Assembly: GCF_016342705.1 (NCBI RefSeq)
Contig: NZ_JAEINV010000004.1
Coordinates: 1-64,000, forward strand
Source: Lutibacter sp.
Lineage (GTDB): Bacteria > Bacteroidota > Bacteroidia > Flavobacteriales > Flavobacteriaceae
Reading direction: 5' to 3'
DNA: 64,000 bases
Every line of letters begins with the position of its first letter. Positions within the stretch are counted from its first letter, which is position 1. The notes beneath the pieces were generated by a model. The model ran no database searches. It was not told the origin of the DNA and worked only from the letters and a program-made list of their open reading frames with translations. Shown here one piece after another: positions 49,965-58,995 of the stretch. Both the position numbers and the translations under genes were made by a program.

Positions 49965-50356
49965 TTTTTTTGCAATATAGCAGCAATTGCAATTGGCTTA
50001 TTTTCATTATTAAGCGCCGCAAACGTAAACTGCCCAGTAATTACTTTTTGTCTACAATCATCATACATTTCTTCCATATAAATATCCACCAAAACATCTA
50101 TTTTAACAGTACCCACATTTACTATTTTTCCAACAACTTCAACAATTGTCCCAGATTTTACAGGTTTTAAAAATTTAATTTTATCTGTAGATACAGTAAC
50201 CATTTTATTTCGAGTAAAACGAACCGCCGTAATATATGCAACCTCATCCATCCATTTTAAAGCTTCTCCACCAAACAACGTTTCGTGATTATTTAAAGTA
50301 GTTGGAAAAATGACTTTAAACTGACTTGTTCCTGAATTTTCAATAGTATTTGACAT
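49961..50356 (-). CDS. Hotdog-fold acyl-CoA thioesterase (YciA/BACH-like)
   Basis: 131 residues, one hotdog domain. The family sequence NHETLFGGEALKWMDEVAYITA holds the acidic catalytic residue, followed by TVSTDKIKFLKPVKSGTIVEV. Hydrolyses acyl-CoA to free acid and CoA; chain-length preference cannot be read. Monocistronic, divergent from the DUF134 gene. Confidence 0.88.
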   Translation of the reverse strand: MSNTIENSGTSQFKVIFPTTLNNHETLFGGEALKWMDEVAYITAVRFTRNKMVTVSTDKIKFLKPVKSGTIVEVVGKIVNVGTVKIDVLVDIYMEEMYDDCRQKVITGQFTFAALNNENKPIAIAAILQKN

Positions 50357-50391
50357 TTAAAAAATATTTCCGCAAATATAAATAATAAATA

Positions 50392-50422
50392 TTGTTTTAT
50401 GAACCTACGTTCATTATATTTG
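50392..50422 (+). promoter_or_regulatory. Promoter with central operator before the DUF134/NifX-like pair
   Basis: TTG (50392-50394), 20-base spacer, TATATTTG (50415-50422). The spacer contains a perfect palindrome, ATGAACCTACGTTCAT (50399-50414; 6-bp arms, 4-bp centre), directly between the two promoter elements, the position where a repressor blocks polymerase. Confidence 0.6.
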
Positions 50423-50459
50423 TACCTGAAATTAAAAACAATTATTTAAAACCCAATAA

Positions 50460-50867
50460 ATGCCACGACCAGAAAAAAACAGAACCATCTCCCAACCACC
50501 TTTAATGAAGGGTTTTAAACCGTTTGGGATTCCACGCTGTAAGGTTGAAGCTGTTAAATTAACTTTTGAAGAATACGAAAGCATACGGTTAGTAAATTAT
50601 GAAAATCTTGATCAAAAAGAAGCCTCTATTTTAATGAATATTTCTAGACCTACACTTACTAGAATTTACAACAAAGCATTAAAAATTATTGCCAAAGCAT
50701 TTGTTGAAGGCAAAGCAATTGTAATTGAAGGCGGAAATTATGAATTAAGTCAAGATTGGTACCGATGTAGAAAATGCCATAAACTCATTGAAGCTGATAA
50801 AAACCAATCGGATTGTGAGAATTCTGAAGATTGTCACCCAAATGAATTAGTAAATTTAAACAAATAA
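50460..50867 (+). CDS. DUF134-family DNA-binding protein
   Basis: 135 residues. Begins MPRPEKNRTISQPP, then FKPFGIPRCKVEAVKLTFEEYESIRLVNYENL and a sigma-70 region 4-like helix-turn-helix (DQKEASILMNISRPTLTRIYNKALKIIAKA), the hallmarks of DUF134. A four-cysteine tail (CRKCHKLIEADKNQSDCENSEDC) may bind a metal. It is paired with a NifX-like gene 25 bases downstream, a common pair, and may regulate it, possibly through the palindrome in its own promoter. Confidence 0.88.
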   Translation: MPRPEKNRTISQPPLMKGFKPFGIPRCKVEAVKLTFEEYESIRLVNYENLDQKEASILMNISRPTLTRIYNKALKIIAKAFVEGKAIVIEGGNYELSQDWYRCRKCHKLIEADKNQSDCENSEDCHPNELVNLNK

Positions 50868-50891
50868 TAAATCGCTAAAAATAATTTTAAA

Positions 50892-51272
50892 ATGAAAAAA
50901 ATAGCAATACCAGTTGATATTAATAATCAATTAGAAGATCACTTTGGACATTGTGATCATTATGAAATTTATTCAGTTTTCGAAAAAAAAATAGTAGCTG
51001 TAAAATCTTTAACTGCAGAGCAAGGTTGCGGATGCAAGTCTAACATTGCCAGTGTTTTAGCTGAACACGGTGTTACTCTTATGTTGGCAGGTGGTATTGG
51101 CGCTGGCGCAATTAATGTGCTTAATAAATGTAATATTGATGTTGTTAGAGGCTGCTCAGGAACTATAAATGATATAGTTACTAATTTTATTGAAGATAAA
51201 TTAATTGATAGTGGCGAAAGTTGTTTACACCATGAACATGAGCATGGTCACGGACATCAATGCAGTCATTAA
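50892..51272 (+). CDS. NifX/NifB-like iron-molybdenum cofactor-binding domain protein
   Basis: 126 residues. Dinitrogenase iron-molybdenum cofactor family: MKKIAIPVDINNQLEDHFGHCDHYEIY, a cysteine pair in EQGCGCKSNIASVLAEHGVTLMLAGGIGAGAINVL, and a C-terminal His-rich tail (HHEHEHGHGHQCSH) suited to metal binding. No nitrogenase genes are in the window, and small proteins of this type are widespread in non-diazotrophs, so a general metal or Fe-S cluster handling role is more likely. Co-transcribed with DUF134 and followed by a strong terminator. Confidence 0.88.
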   Translation: MKKIAIPVDINNQLEDHFGHCDHYEIYSVFEKKIVAVKSLTAEQGCGCKSNIASVLAEHGVTLMLAGGIGAGAINVLNKCNIDVVRGCSGTINDIVTNFIEDKLIDSGESCLHHEHEHGHGHQCSH

Positions 51273-51293
51273 AATTTAGAAACTAACTTAATA

Positions 51294-51334
51294 AAAGAGG
51301 CTGTTTAATGAGTAATTTTTAAAACAGCCTCTTT
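51294..51334. terminator. Bidirectional terminator between convergent genes
   Basis: AAAGAGGCTGTTT (51294-51306) and AAACAGCCTCTTT (51322-51334): a perfect 13-bp stem with a 15-base loop, flanked by T-rich sequence on the outgoing side for each strand. It serves the NifX-like gene and the thioredoxin-fold gene. Confidence 0.85.
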
Positions 51335-51340
51335 GTTTAT

Positions 51341-52699
51341 TTATTTAGGCGAACTATGCTCCAACAAAAAAGCTTTTACATCTTGAAGATGTGCTGGTTT
51401 TGCAATAATCTTTTTTGAAGCATCTAAAATAAAATACGTTGGTGTAGATGTAATATTGTATTGTTGCGCAATGTTATTTTGCCATTTTTCAAGTCCTAAA
51501 ACATTGGTCCATTTTGTAAATTTCTCCGAATAAACTTTAAAACCTAATTCGTCATTTTCTAAAGAAACAGCAATTACCTGAAGGTTTTTAGTGTTTTTAG
51601 TATACTCATATAACTCTGGCACTTCAAGTAAGCAATGAGAGCAAGTGGTACTCCAAAAAACCAACATGTAAGTATTTGCATTAGAAATACTAGATAATTT
51701 TTGTTGCTTTCCTTTTACATTCCAAGAAAAATCTGGTGCTACTTTACCAATAGCTAATTTAATTTTACTCTCAACTTCCAATACAACTGCAGCATCAACA
51801 TATTCTTTTGGTAACTTTTTATAAATAGATTCTAACGTGAAATCTACCAAAGTAACATTCTGAATTTGTGTAAAAGCAAACATTAACGTAGCACAAACTT
51901 CACTTGCTAAAGAATTATTATCACCAATTTTTTGCATCACTTCAACTACAGCATTTTTATACAAAGCTGTTTGAACTTGTGCATCATCAGACTGACTTAA
52001 ATAAAAAACATAGTCTATTACTTTTTGATTTATTAAAACTGAATTTCTAAGTTCATTATCATTAAAATCTATAAAATCAAAAAAATGTACTTTTTCACTA
52101 TTTAAATATTCTTGTGGAGCATTTATAATTTGCGGTGCATAATATTTTTTATTAGCTTTTATAAAATGATGCGCTAATTTACCCACTGAATTAGCTTCAT
52201 AATTGGTTTGTAAATTTGTATAATTTTTAAAAGTTAAATTATATAGTTCTTTTAACCCTTCTTTTTGTTCTTCTTCAACAGATTTAAAAAAGGTTAATTG
52301 AATGGAATCTAAATTTTGACGGATTAGCTCTACTTCATTTACATAATTAGCAAATAACTTATTTTCCTCTGAAGTTATAAAATGCAAGGTTTCAAGCTGA
52401 TTTTTTGGATCAAATTCCATGTCTACAGATTCATTATTATGAATAAAATCTACATATCCATTGTTTTGTAAATCATAAGATATTCTATACATACCTTTAG
52501 GAGTATTTTCCGGTATTGTTATTTTAAATACACCCGAAACAACGTCTACATTTGCAATATAGTTTTGACTTAAACCTTTTAACTGATACAAAATAACCCA
52601 TTCGTAATTATTGTCTCCTGTCATTGTTCCTTTAACAACATGTTGACTTTGGGCTATGTATGATATAAAAAATAAACTGAAAAGAATTTTTTTGAACAT
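51341..52699 (-). CDS. Exported thioredoxin-fold (TlpA-like) protein
   Basis: About 452 residues from the internal ATG (MFKKILFSLFFISYIAQSQ, a signal peptide); the track's start at 52732 is a TTG and adds 11 polar residues. The N-terminal part (VVKGTMTGDNNYEWVILYQLKG) is a DUF4369-like beta domain, the middle is helical, and the C-terminal ~130 residues form a thioredoxin domain with active site TTCSHC and cis-proline motif TSTPTYFILD. Periplasmic thiol-disulfide role expected; partner unknown. Monocistronic. Confidence 0.82.
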   Translation of the reverse strand: MFKKILFSLFFISYIAQSQHVVKGTMTGDNNYEWVILYQLKGLSQNYIANVDVVSGVFKITIPENTPKGMYRISYDLQNNGYVDFIHNNESVDMEFDPKNQLETLHFITSEENKLFANYVNEVELIRQNLDSIQLTFFKSVEEEQKEGLKELYNLTFKNYTNLQTNYEANSVGKLAHHFIKANKKYYAPQIINAPQEYLNSEKVHFFDFIDFNDNELRNSVLINQKVIDYVFYLSQSDDAQVQTALYKNAVVEVMQKIGDNNSLASEVCATLMFAFTQIQNVTLVDFTLESIYKKLPKEYVDAAVVLEVESKIKLAIGKVAPDFSWNVKGKQQKLSSISNANTYMLVFWSTTCSHCLLEVPELYEYTKNTKNLQVIAVSLENDELGFKVYSEKFTKWTNVLGLEKWQNNIAQQYNITSTPTYFILDASKKIIAKPAHLQDVKAFLLEHSSPK

Positions 52700-52776
52700 T
52701 GTGTTTTTTTTGTTGAAATTATCAATAATCAATCCAAATGTAACTATTTTTATGTTTTTGAATAAAACAACTTTGC

Positions 52777-53571
52777 ATGAATTTTACAAATAAAGTAATT
52801 TGGATAACTGGTGCTTCTTCTGGAATTGGAAAAGCGTTAGCAATTGAGCTCTCAAAATTAAACACGAAACTAATTTTATCTTCCAGAAATGAAACGGAAT
52901 TAGAAAAAGTTAAAAATGAATGTCATTCATCCTCTGAAGTAAAAATTATTCCACTCGATTTAGAAGCATACCAAAGTTTACCTTTAAAAGTTGCAGCGGC
53001 CATTTCACTTTTTGGAAAAATAGATATATTATTTAACAATGGCGGCATTAGTCAACGTTCAAAAGCTATAGATACTGCTATTGAGGTAGATAAAAGAATA
53101 ATGGATGTTAATTATTTTGGAACCATTGCCTTATCCAAAGCACTTTTACCACATTTTATAAATCAAAATTCAGGGCAATTTGTTGTTATTACCAGTGTTG
53201 TTGGCAAAGTTGCAACACCAGTACGTTCATCATATTCAGCTTCAAAACACGCATTACACGGCTTTTTTGATAGCTTACGCGCCGAAACCCACCAACATAA
53301 CATAAAAGTAACGTTAGCGTGTCCTGGTTATGTGAGAACCAATATTTCTATAAATGCTTTAACAGGAAGTGGAGCTGCACAAAACAAAATGGATATTGCT
53401 ACTAATAATGGTTTATCTCCAGAGTATTTTTCAAAAAAATTATTGATAGCCGTTTCCAAAGAAAAAAATGAAGTGTACATAGCAGGTTTCAGAGAAAAAT
53501 CTGCCATTTATTTAAAACGCTTTTTTCCTAAAATTTTAGCAAAAATGATTCGAAAAATGGCTGTTACCTAA
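52777..53571 (+). CDS. Short-chain dehydrogenase/reductase
   Basis: 264 residues. Classical SDR: cofactor motif ITGASSGIGKA, NNGG in ILFNNGGISQRS, catalytic Ser in VVITSVVGKVA and the Tyr-Lys pair in YSASKHAL. The arginine after strand 2 (SSRNETELEK) suggests NADP(H). A basic C-terminal stretch (LKRFFPKILAKMIRKM) may touch the membrane, as in DHRS7-like enzymes. Substrate unknown. Its stop overlaps the convergent neighbour's stop by four bases (CTAA). Confidence 0.88.
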   Translation: MNFTNKVIWITGASSGIGKALAIELSKLNTKLILSSRNETELEKVKNECHSSSEVKIIPLDLEAYQSLPLKVAAAISLFGKIDILFNNGGISQRSKAIDTAIEVDKRIMDVNYFGTIALSKALLPHFINQNSGQFVVITSVVGKVATPVRSSYSASKHALHGFFDSLRAETHQHNIKVTLACPGYVRTNISINALTGSGAAQNKMDIATNNGLSPEYFSKKLLIAVSKEKNEVYIAGFREKSAIYLKRFFPKILAKMIRKMAVT

Positions 53572-53921
53572 ATAAGTTCCTGTGCTTTAAAATAGAGCAC
53601 AATTGCTTCTTTTATAAGTACAGTTTGTTCACCCGTTTTTAATGGAGGTAATTCTTCTAAAACTTTATAATGTGGCCAACCATCGGCATCAAAAAAATCA
53701 AATTCGTAATATCCGAAAGGTTCTAACAAGCGGCAAATAGCAATATGCATTAAATTCACTTTGTCATCTTTTTGAAACGTCCTTGCGCCTTGCCCTAACT
53801 CTTGTACGCCAATTAAATAAATAATAGCATCTACATTTAATTTTTCTCCATCGCCAAATTTGGCCGCTAAAATATCGAGAATAGCATCGTATTCTTCTTT
53901 TAATTTTTGATCTCTAGACAT
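53568..53921 (-). CDS. Conserved hypothetical protein
   Basis: 117 residues, acidic, no signal peptide or membrane helix. Predicted mostly helical, with an aromatic/acidic patch (YYEFDFFDADGWPHYKVLEELPPL) and a terminal helix. The sequence looks like a real, constrained protein, but I do not recognise the family. Monocistronic; starts 64 bases from the divergent CvpA gene. Confidence 0.65.
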   Translation of the reverse strand: MSRDQKLKEEYDAILDILAAKFGDGEKLNVDAIIYLIGVQELGQGARTFQKDDKVNLMHIAICRLLEPFGYYEFDFFDADGWPHYKVLEELPPLKTGEQTVLIKEAIVLYFKAQELI

Positions 53922-53985
53922 TTGAATTTTTTAGTTTGATGGCAAATATACAAATCGATTCATGTATATTTACAAAAACAACGAA

Positions 53986-54510
53986 ATGAATACTTTTGAC
54001 ATCATAATTTCGGCACTTTTACTCTTTGGTTTTATAAGAGGATTATTTAAAGGTTTGTTTGTTGAAGTTGCCAGTTTAGTAGCATTAATTGCTGGTATTT
54101 ACGGCGCAATTCACTTCTCCTATTTTGTAGGGAATTATTTAGCAAACAGCGTTTCTTGGGATGAAAAATTTGTAACAATAATTTCGTTTTCTATCACTTT
54201 TGCCATTATTGTTTTAACAATTACTTTAATTGGAAAACTATTTACCAAAATAGCTGATTTTGCTTCGTTAGGTTTACTAAATAAAATTCTTGGAGGCTTT
54301 TTTGGCAGTTTAAAAATTGGATTAATTTTAAGTATTGTACTCATTGTTTTTTCAAAACTAAATAACACCATTCCTTTTGTTTCAGAAGAAGAACAAGAAA
54401 ATGCTATTTTATTTAAACCAATTAAAATGTTAGCTCCGGCTATTTTCCCTAACTTTTTAAAAGTTGGAGAAGATAAAGAAGATGAAATTATAAATACTTC
54501 TACTAATTAA
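53986..54510 (+). CDS. CvpA family membrane protein
   Basis: 174 residues from ATG 53986 (MNTFDIIISALLLFGFIRGLFKG); the track's upstream ATG at 53962 adds eight polar residues. Four membrane segments in the CvpA pattern, with the family's G-x-x-RG-xxKG motif after the first and LGLLNKILGGFFGSLKIGLIL before the last. In E. coli CvpA is linked to colicin V production and bile resistance; in Bacteroidota the role is open. Followed by a thioredoxin lipoprotein gene on the same strand. Confidence 0.85.
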   Translation: MNTFDIIISALLLFGFIRGLFKGLFVEVASLVALIAGIYGAIHFSYFVGNYLANSVSWDEKFVTIISFSITFAIIVLTITLIGKLFTKIADFASLGLLNKILGGFFGSLKIGLILSIVLIVFSKLNNTIPFVSEEEQENAILFKPIKMLAPAIFPNFLKVGEDKEDEIINTSTN

Positions 54511-54560
54511 TGTTAGTTTTTACAAAAACTAGCGTCAAAGTTTAAAATCAATTTAAAAGT

Positions 54561-55673
54561 ATGCGTACATTTTTACAGTTAATTTTTGTGTTATTTTTTA
54601 TAATTTTAAGCAGTTGTGCAGATAAAAATGAAGCATCGTTTAGTATTTCGGGGAAAGTTTTAAATTTAAAAGAAAATTATGTGGTCCTTTCCATAGTAGA
54701 TGATTTTCAAAACAATACTACCACTGTTATTGACACTTTAAAAATTAATAAAAAAGGGGAGTTTAATTCGGTTTATTTTTTGGAACCTGCCCTATATAAC
54801 TTAACTTTTGATACTGAAAAAACTGTTTTATTAGCCATTGATAAAGGACAGCATATCGTTTTAAATGGTAAAAATATTGAAGCTATTACCGTAAAAGGTT
54901 CTGTTGATACCGATTTACTAAATGCGTATGAAGATTTTAGAAAAAAATCGTTAAACCGATTGGTGAATTCCGTTAGAACCCAAATTAAAGAAGTGCAAAA
55001 AACAGCTAGTGAACAAGAAATTACTGAATTAAGAGAGCTTGAAGTTGAAAACTATAAAAAGCATATAAATGAACTAACCGCTTTTATTAAAGAAAAAATG
55101 GGAACTTCAATTGCTATTTACCCAACATCAATTCGTTGGAATGGTGAAGAAAATTTATTGTTTTATAAAGAATTAACTGCCAGTTTTGAAGAAAAATATC
55201 CAACCATAGCAATTACTACTAAATTAAAAAAACGCGTTCAACTGTTAGAAAAAACAAGTGTTGGACGTGTAATTTCAAACATTAAAATGCCAAATGCTGC
55301 TGGAACAATTATTGAGCTTGATAGCCTTCGTAAAAAATACACGTTAATAGATTTTTGGGCAAGTTGGTGTCCACCGTGCAGAGCTGAAAGTAGTTTGTTA
55401 AATGAATTGTATGCAAATTACAACAAGAAAGGATTTGAAATTTATGGAATTTCATTAGACTCTAAAACCGAAAGCTGGCTAAAAGCGCTTGAGAAAGACC
55501 AGCGAATTTGGCCAAATGTTTCCACTGTAGAAGGGTTTAAAACACCTATTTCCATTGAATACGGCATAGCAGCATTACCAACCAATTTTTTAATTGATGA
55601 AACCGGAAAAATAGTTGCAACAAACCTACACGGAAAGCATTTAAAAGCTAAAATAGAAACACTTTTTAATTAA
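54561..55673 (+). CDS. TlpA-family disulfide reductase lipoprotein with DUF4369 domain
   Basis: 370 residues. Lipobox IILSSC-ADKNE. N-terminal DUF4369 domain (FSISGKVLNLKENYVVLSIVD), a charged helical middle part, then a TlpA/ResA thioredoxin domain with active site FWASWCPPCRAE and cis-proline loop AALPTNFLIDETGKIVA. Likely keeps periplasmic cysteines reduced, for example in cytochrome c maturation. Its stop overlaps that of batE by four bases (TTAA). Confidence 0.9.
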   Translation: MRTFLQLIFVLFFIILSSCADKNEASFSISGKVLNLKENYVVLSIVDDFQNNTTTVIDTLKINKKGEFNSVYFLEPALYNLTFDTEKTVLLAIDKGQHIVLNGKNIEAITVKGSVDTDLLNAYEDFRKKSLNRLVNSVRTQIKEVQKTASEQEITELRELEVENYKKHINELTAFIKEKMGTSIAIYPTSIRWNGEENLLFYKELTASFEEKYPTIAITTKLKKRVQLLEKTSVGRVISNIKMPNAAGTIIELDSLRKKYTLIDFWASWCPPCRAESSLLNELYANYNKKGFEIYGISLDSKTESWLKALEKDQRIWPNVSTVEGFKTPISIEYGIAALPTNFLIDETGKIVATNLHGKHLKAKIETLFN

Positions 55674-56422
55674 ATTTCTTTCAACTTATTGGCTGTTGTC
55701 CACCCAATTTTTCCGTCAGCTAATTTAATTTTTCTCCAATTATCAAGTTCATCTAAAATTTGAACTTTAGTACCTTCGTGTAACTCAAAAACATCTTCAC
55801 TAGTATTTGTAGGCGCATTTTTAACATCTACTTTATCCTTAAAAATAATGGCTGTTTTAGTGTTTTTAACAATGTCGTAATTTTTAAATGCAAAAAACGC
55901 ACTGAGTACCATCATAAAACCTACTAAAATAGACGTATTAAAAAACAATAATTTAACTTTTGTTTCAGATGAAAAATAATAGAATAAAAACAACAAAGCT
56001 GCAATAAATGAAGCAGTTACAGCAATAATTGCCCAAGTATCAAAAGAGAATTTTTGAATTACATTGGCGGAAAATCGTTGTAAAAAAGATTTAGGTAACT
56101 CTTCAATAACATCAATCGTCATTCTTTTCGCAAAAGCTAAATTAGAAATAGCATCTTCATTTGCAGGGTTTATTTTTAACGCCTTTTCATAGTAATAAAT
56201 AGATGGCGCCACTTTATTTAATTTGTAATACGAATTTCCTAAATTATAAAACAACTCATCCGATTGAAATCCTTGCTTTTCAATAGACAAATACCCTTCA
56301 ATTGCTTTGGAATAGTTACCGTTTTTATAAAAAGTATTCGCTTTAGAAAACAACTTTTCTGGCGTTTGTGAATACGACAACACACTAAAAAGTACTACAA
56401 AACAAATCACTAATTTTTTCAT
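55670..56422 (-). CDS. batE: BatE: TPR and SH3-like domain protein of the Bat operon
   Basis: About 250 residues from ATG 56422, which follows the batD stop by one base; the track start at 56440 lies inside batD. Signal peptide (MKKLVICFVVLFSVLSYSQ), three TPR-like units (EKLFSKANTFYKNGNYSKAIEGYLSIE; ELFYNLGNSYYKLNKVAPSIYYYEKALKINP), two membrane helices (~140-190), and a C-terminal SH3b domain ending KIGWTTANKLKEI. Last gene of the Bat aerotolerance operon. Confidence 0.88.
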   Translation of the reverse strand: MKKLVICFVVLFSVLSYSQTPEKLFSKANTFYKNGNYSKAIEGYLSIEKQGFQSDELFYNLGNSYYKLNKVAPSIYYYEKALKINPANEDAISNLAFAKRMTIDVIEELPKSFLQRFSANVIQKFSFDTWAIIAVTASFIAALLFLFYYFSSETKVKLLFFNTSILVGFMMVLSAFFAFKNYDIVKNTKTAIIFKDKVDVKNAPTNTSEDVFELHEGTKVQILDELDNWRKIKLADGKIGWTTANKLKEI

Positions 56423-56423
56423 A

Positions 56424-58187
56424 TTACAAATGTTTATCAATTTTAGTAATCACCTCTTTTGCTTTTTCAAACTCCTGTTCCATCATTACATTTGTTGTTG
56501 GCGTATATCGCGCAAAATCACAATCATTTAAAACATCCATAAAATCTTTTATGGTAACTTCTTCAATACCTTTATTTTTTAATATTTCTGAAATTTTTTC
56601 TTTTGAAATATCAGAGGTTTCTATTTGTAATTTTGCCTTTAAGAAATTATGTAATGCCTTCTCTAACGCAATATAAAACGCTTCTTTTTTACCCAATTGT
56701 TTTTTAGCTTGTGATAGATATTTTTTAGCCAATCTGTCCGCTACTCTAATTTTATTTCCAAAAATATCTCCAGCACGTTCTGCACGTTTTTTACCTATAA
56801 AAATGGCAATTGGTATGGCTAAAAATGGTAACAATAACAATAAATAAAATGCTGTTGAATGTAAAAATTCTGGCTCTTTAATTGGTTTAAATTCCGTATC
56901 TAAATCAATATACCTAAAGTTGTTGTTATTAGCAACCACTTTTTGCTTTATAGTTGAAGTTGAATCTACTGTTGAAGGCAAATCTTTACCTTCTAGCACT
57001 TCCATAATAATAGCGTCTACCTGAATGGTTTTATACTTCTTTTCAGTAGTGTTAAAATAGGAAAAACTAACCTCAGGAATTTTATACTTTCCTTTATATT
57101 GCGGTACCACCGTGTAAATATCTGAAATACTTCCTCTTAAACCATTTAAAGATGTTGAAACTTCTTCTTTATGTTCTGGGGTGTACACTTCCAATTCTGT
57201 TGGTGTGGTTATTTTAGGGATTTCGAATAATTTTAAATTTCCTCTACCTGTAACTTCTACTATTATTTGAGCTGCGTCATTTGCTTTTAGCTGATTTTTA
57301 TCTGCTACAACTTTAAAATCAAATTCACCAACTGCACCCGTAAAATCAATTGGTTTCCCAGCTTCTGGCAACTCTTTTACTTTTACATTTCTTATAGCTG
57401 AAGCAGTTGAATAGTTAATGTTTCTGGTAATCATATTCCCAAAAAAGTCGCCTCTTCCTGTAGGAATTCCTACAGAAAAGTCCATTATCATTGGTTCAAT
57501 AATTAATTCTCCGGCTCTTTGTGGAATTAAAACGGCTTTTTTAAGTACTATATATCTATAATCTTCTCCATTATATTTTCCTTTTTGCACATTGATTTCA
57601 CTCACCTCAATATCTTGATTCCAAAATCCGTTATATTGTGGAGATTCCGTAACTCTCCAATCATTTACGCTTATGTTTTCACTAACAAAAAGTTTGTACA
57701 CCACATAAATTCCCTCACCTACATACGGGCTTAAATTTGAAACTTCCGCTACCAAATGGATGTTTTGTTGTGCTACATACTCTGGATTATTTGGATCTTT
57801 TGGAATTTCTACCGCTTTAGAAACGGTAATTTTTACAGGATTAGATTTAATGGTTTCTCCTTCATATTCAATAGTTGCAGGTTCAATAATAAATTCCCCT
57901 TCACTTTTAGGCTCTACAATATAAATATACGATTGTGAAAAACTTGCTTTACCGTTAATCCACGATTGATTTACAGATGAACTTGGGCCACCTACCACTT
58001 TAAAATTATTAAAAGATGGCGGTCTAAAATTATCTGCACCTTGTTTGTTTACAGAAAATTCTACTCTAAAACGTTGATTTACGCCTAAAGTATTTTTGCT
58101 CACAGATGTTTCAAACTCAATTTGAGCAAAAAATACTTGTGATGTAAGTACTAAAAAACCTAGTATGTAAAACTTCATTAATTTCAT
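56424..58187 (-). CDS. batD: BatD family protein
   Basis: 587 residues. Signal peptide (MKFYILGFLVLTSQVFFAQ), several immunoglobulin-like beta domains (IEFETSVSKNTLGVNQRFRVEFSVN; ENISVNDWRVTESPQYNGFW), one membrane segment near residue 440 (FYLLLLLPFLAIPIAIFIG), and a cytoplasmic helical tail. This is the usual BatD plan. The Bat proteins affect oxygen and stress tolerance, and are thought to form an envelope complex with the VWA proteins BatA and BatB. Starts 28 bases after batC. Confidence 0.9.
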   Translation of the reverse strand: MKLMKFYILGFLVLTSQVFFAQIEFETSVSKNTLGVNQRFRVEFSVNKQGADNFRPPSFNNFKVVGGPSSSVNQSWINGKASFSQSYIYIVEPKSEGEFIIEPATIEYEGETIKSNPVKITVSKAVEIPKDPNNPEYVAQQNIHLVAEVSNLSPYVGEGIYVVYKLFVSENISVNDWRVTESPQYNGFWNQDIEVSEINVQKGKYNGEDYRYIVLKKAVLIPQRAGELIIEPMIMDFSVGIPTGRGDFFGNMITRNINYSTASAIRNVKVKELPEAGKPIDFTGAVGEFDFKVVADKNQLKANDAAQIIVEVTGRGNLKLFEIPKITTPTELEVYTPEHKEEVSTSLNGLRGSISDIYTVVPQYKGKYKIPEVSFSYFNTTEKKYKTIQVDAIIMEVLEGKDLPSTVDSTSTIKQKVVANNNNFRYIDLDTEFKPIKEPEFLHSTAFYLLLLLPFLAIPIAIFIGKKRAERAGDIFGNKIRVADRLAKKYLSQAKKQLGKKEAFYIALEKALHNFLKAKLQIETSDISKEKISEILKNKGIEEVTIKDFMDVLNDCDFARYTPTTNVMMEQEFEKAKEVITKIDKHL

Positions 58188-58215
58188 TGGTTCAAAAATT
58201 GGTTATTGTTATAAA

Positions 58216-58995
58216 TTACCAGTCTTTTTCTTGTTTAATTTTTCTACCTTTTGATTTTTGCTCATTCATCTTTTGTTGTGTTTTATTTTCTTCATTATTC
58301 ATAGCATCCAACAATTGTTTCATTTGCTCTGGCGATAATTGATTTGGACGCGGTTGTGGTTGCTCTTTTTTCTCAGGATCTTGTTTATCATCCTTCTTTT
58401 CATCGCCTTTATCATCTTTTTTGTCCTTTCCTTTATCTTTATCGTCTTTTTTATCTTGATTTTTATCTTTATCGCCGCCGTCTTTATCTTTATTATCTTT
58501 ATTCTTATCGTCTTTATTATCCTTATTATCTTTATCTTGTTGGTCTTTCAAAAGTTTTTGAGCCAATGCTAAGTTATAGCGAGTTTCATCGTCTTTTGAA
58601 TTATTTCTCATAGAGTTTTTATAAGCTTCAACTGCTTGTGCATATTGTTTTTCTTTCATAAAAGAATTTCCCATATTATGAAAAATCTCCGCTTTACTCA
58701 TTTTATCTTTAGTTGCTTTTGCTGACAATTCATAATTTGCAATCGCTTCTTTACTTCTTCCTTGTTGATAAATGGTGTTTCCTAAATTATATGCCGCTTT
58801 ACCATAATTTGGGTTTTTAGAAAGTGCTTTTTTATAAGCAACTTCTGCATCGGAAAATTTTAATTGATTGTACAGTTTATTTCCTTCCCTTACCTCAGTT
58901 CTTGCTTCGCGCTCTAATTGTTCTTGATTAGGCTGTTGGGCAAATAACATTGTTGTAAACGTTAAAAATACTATGATTAAACTATTTCTTTTCAT
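58216..58995 (-). CDS. batC: BatC: TPR protein with extremely charged Lys/Asp tail
   Basis: 259 residues. Signal peptide (MKRNSLIIVFLTFTTMLFAQ), three TPRs (GNKLYNQLKFSDAEVAYKKALSKNP; AAYNLGNTIYQQGRSKEAIANYE; FHNMGNSFMKEKQYAQAVEAYKNSM), then a low-complexity tail of ~70 Lys/Asp/Asn/Glu residues and a final QLSPEQMKQLLDAMNNEE motif typical for the family. Its start overlaps the end of batB by 14 bases. The plus-strand ORFs opposite the tail are artefacts of the GAT/AAA repeats. Confidence 0.9.
   Translation of the reverse strand: MKRNSLIIVFLTFTTMLFAQQPNQEQLEREARTEVREGNKLYNQLKFSDAEVAYKKALSKNPNYGKAAYNLGNTIYQQGRSKEAIANYELSAKATKDKMSKAEIFHNMGNSFMKEKQYAQAVEAYKNSMRNNSKDDETRYNLALAQKLLKDQQDKDNKDNKDDKNKDNKDKDGGDKDKNQDKKDDKDKGKDKKDDKGDEKKDDKQDPEKKEQPQPRPNQLSPEQMKQLLDAMNNEENKTQQKMNEQKSKGRKIKQEKDW

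Noticed and set aside
50892-51272. Nitrogen-fixation gene
   Set aside because: Only a NifX-like domain is present; no nif structural or assembly genes are nearby, and the DUF134 partner is typical of non-fixing bacteria.
58339-58613. Plus-strand ORFs with long Ile/Phe/Leu runs opposite batC
   Set aside because: They are complements of the GAT/AAA-rich Lys/Asp tail of BatC; the apparent membrane helices are a composition artefact.
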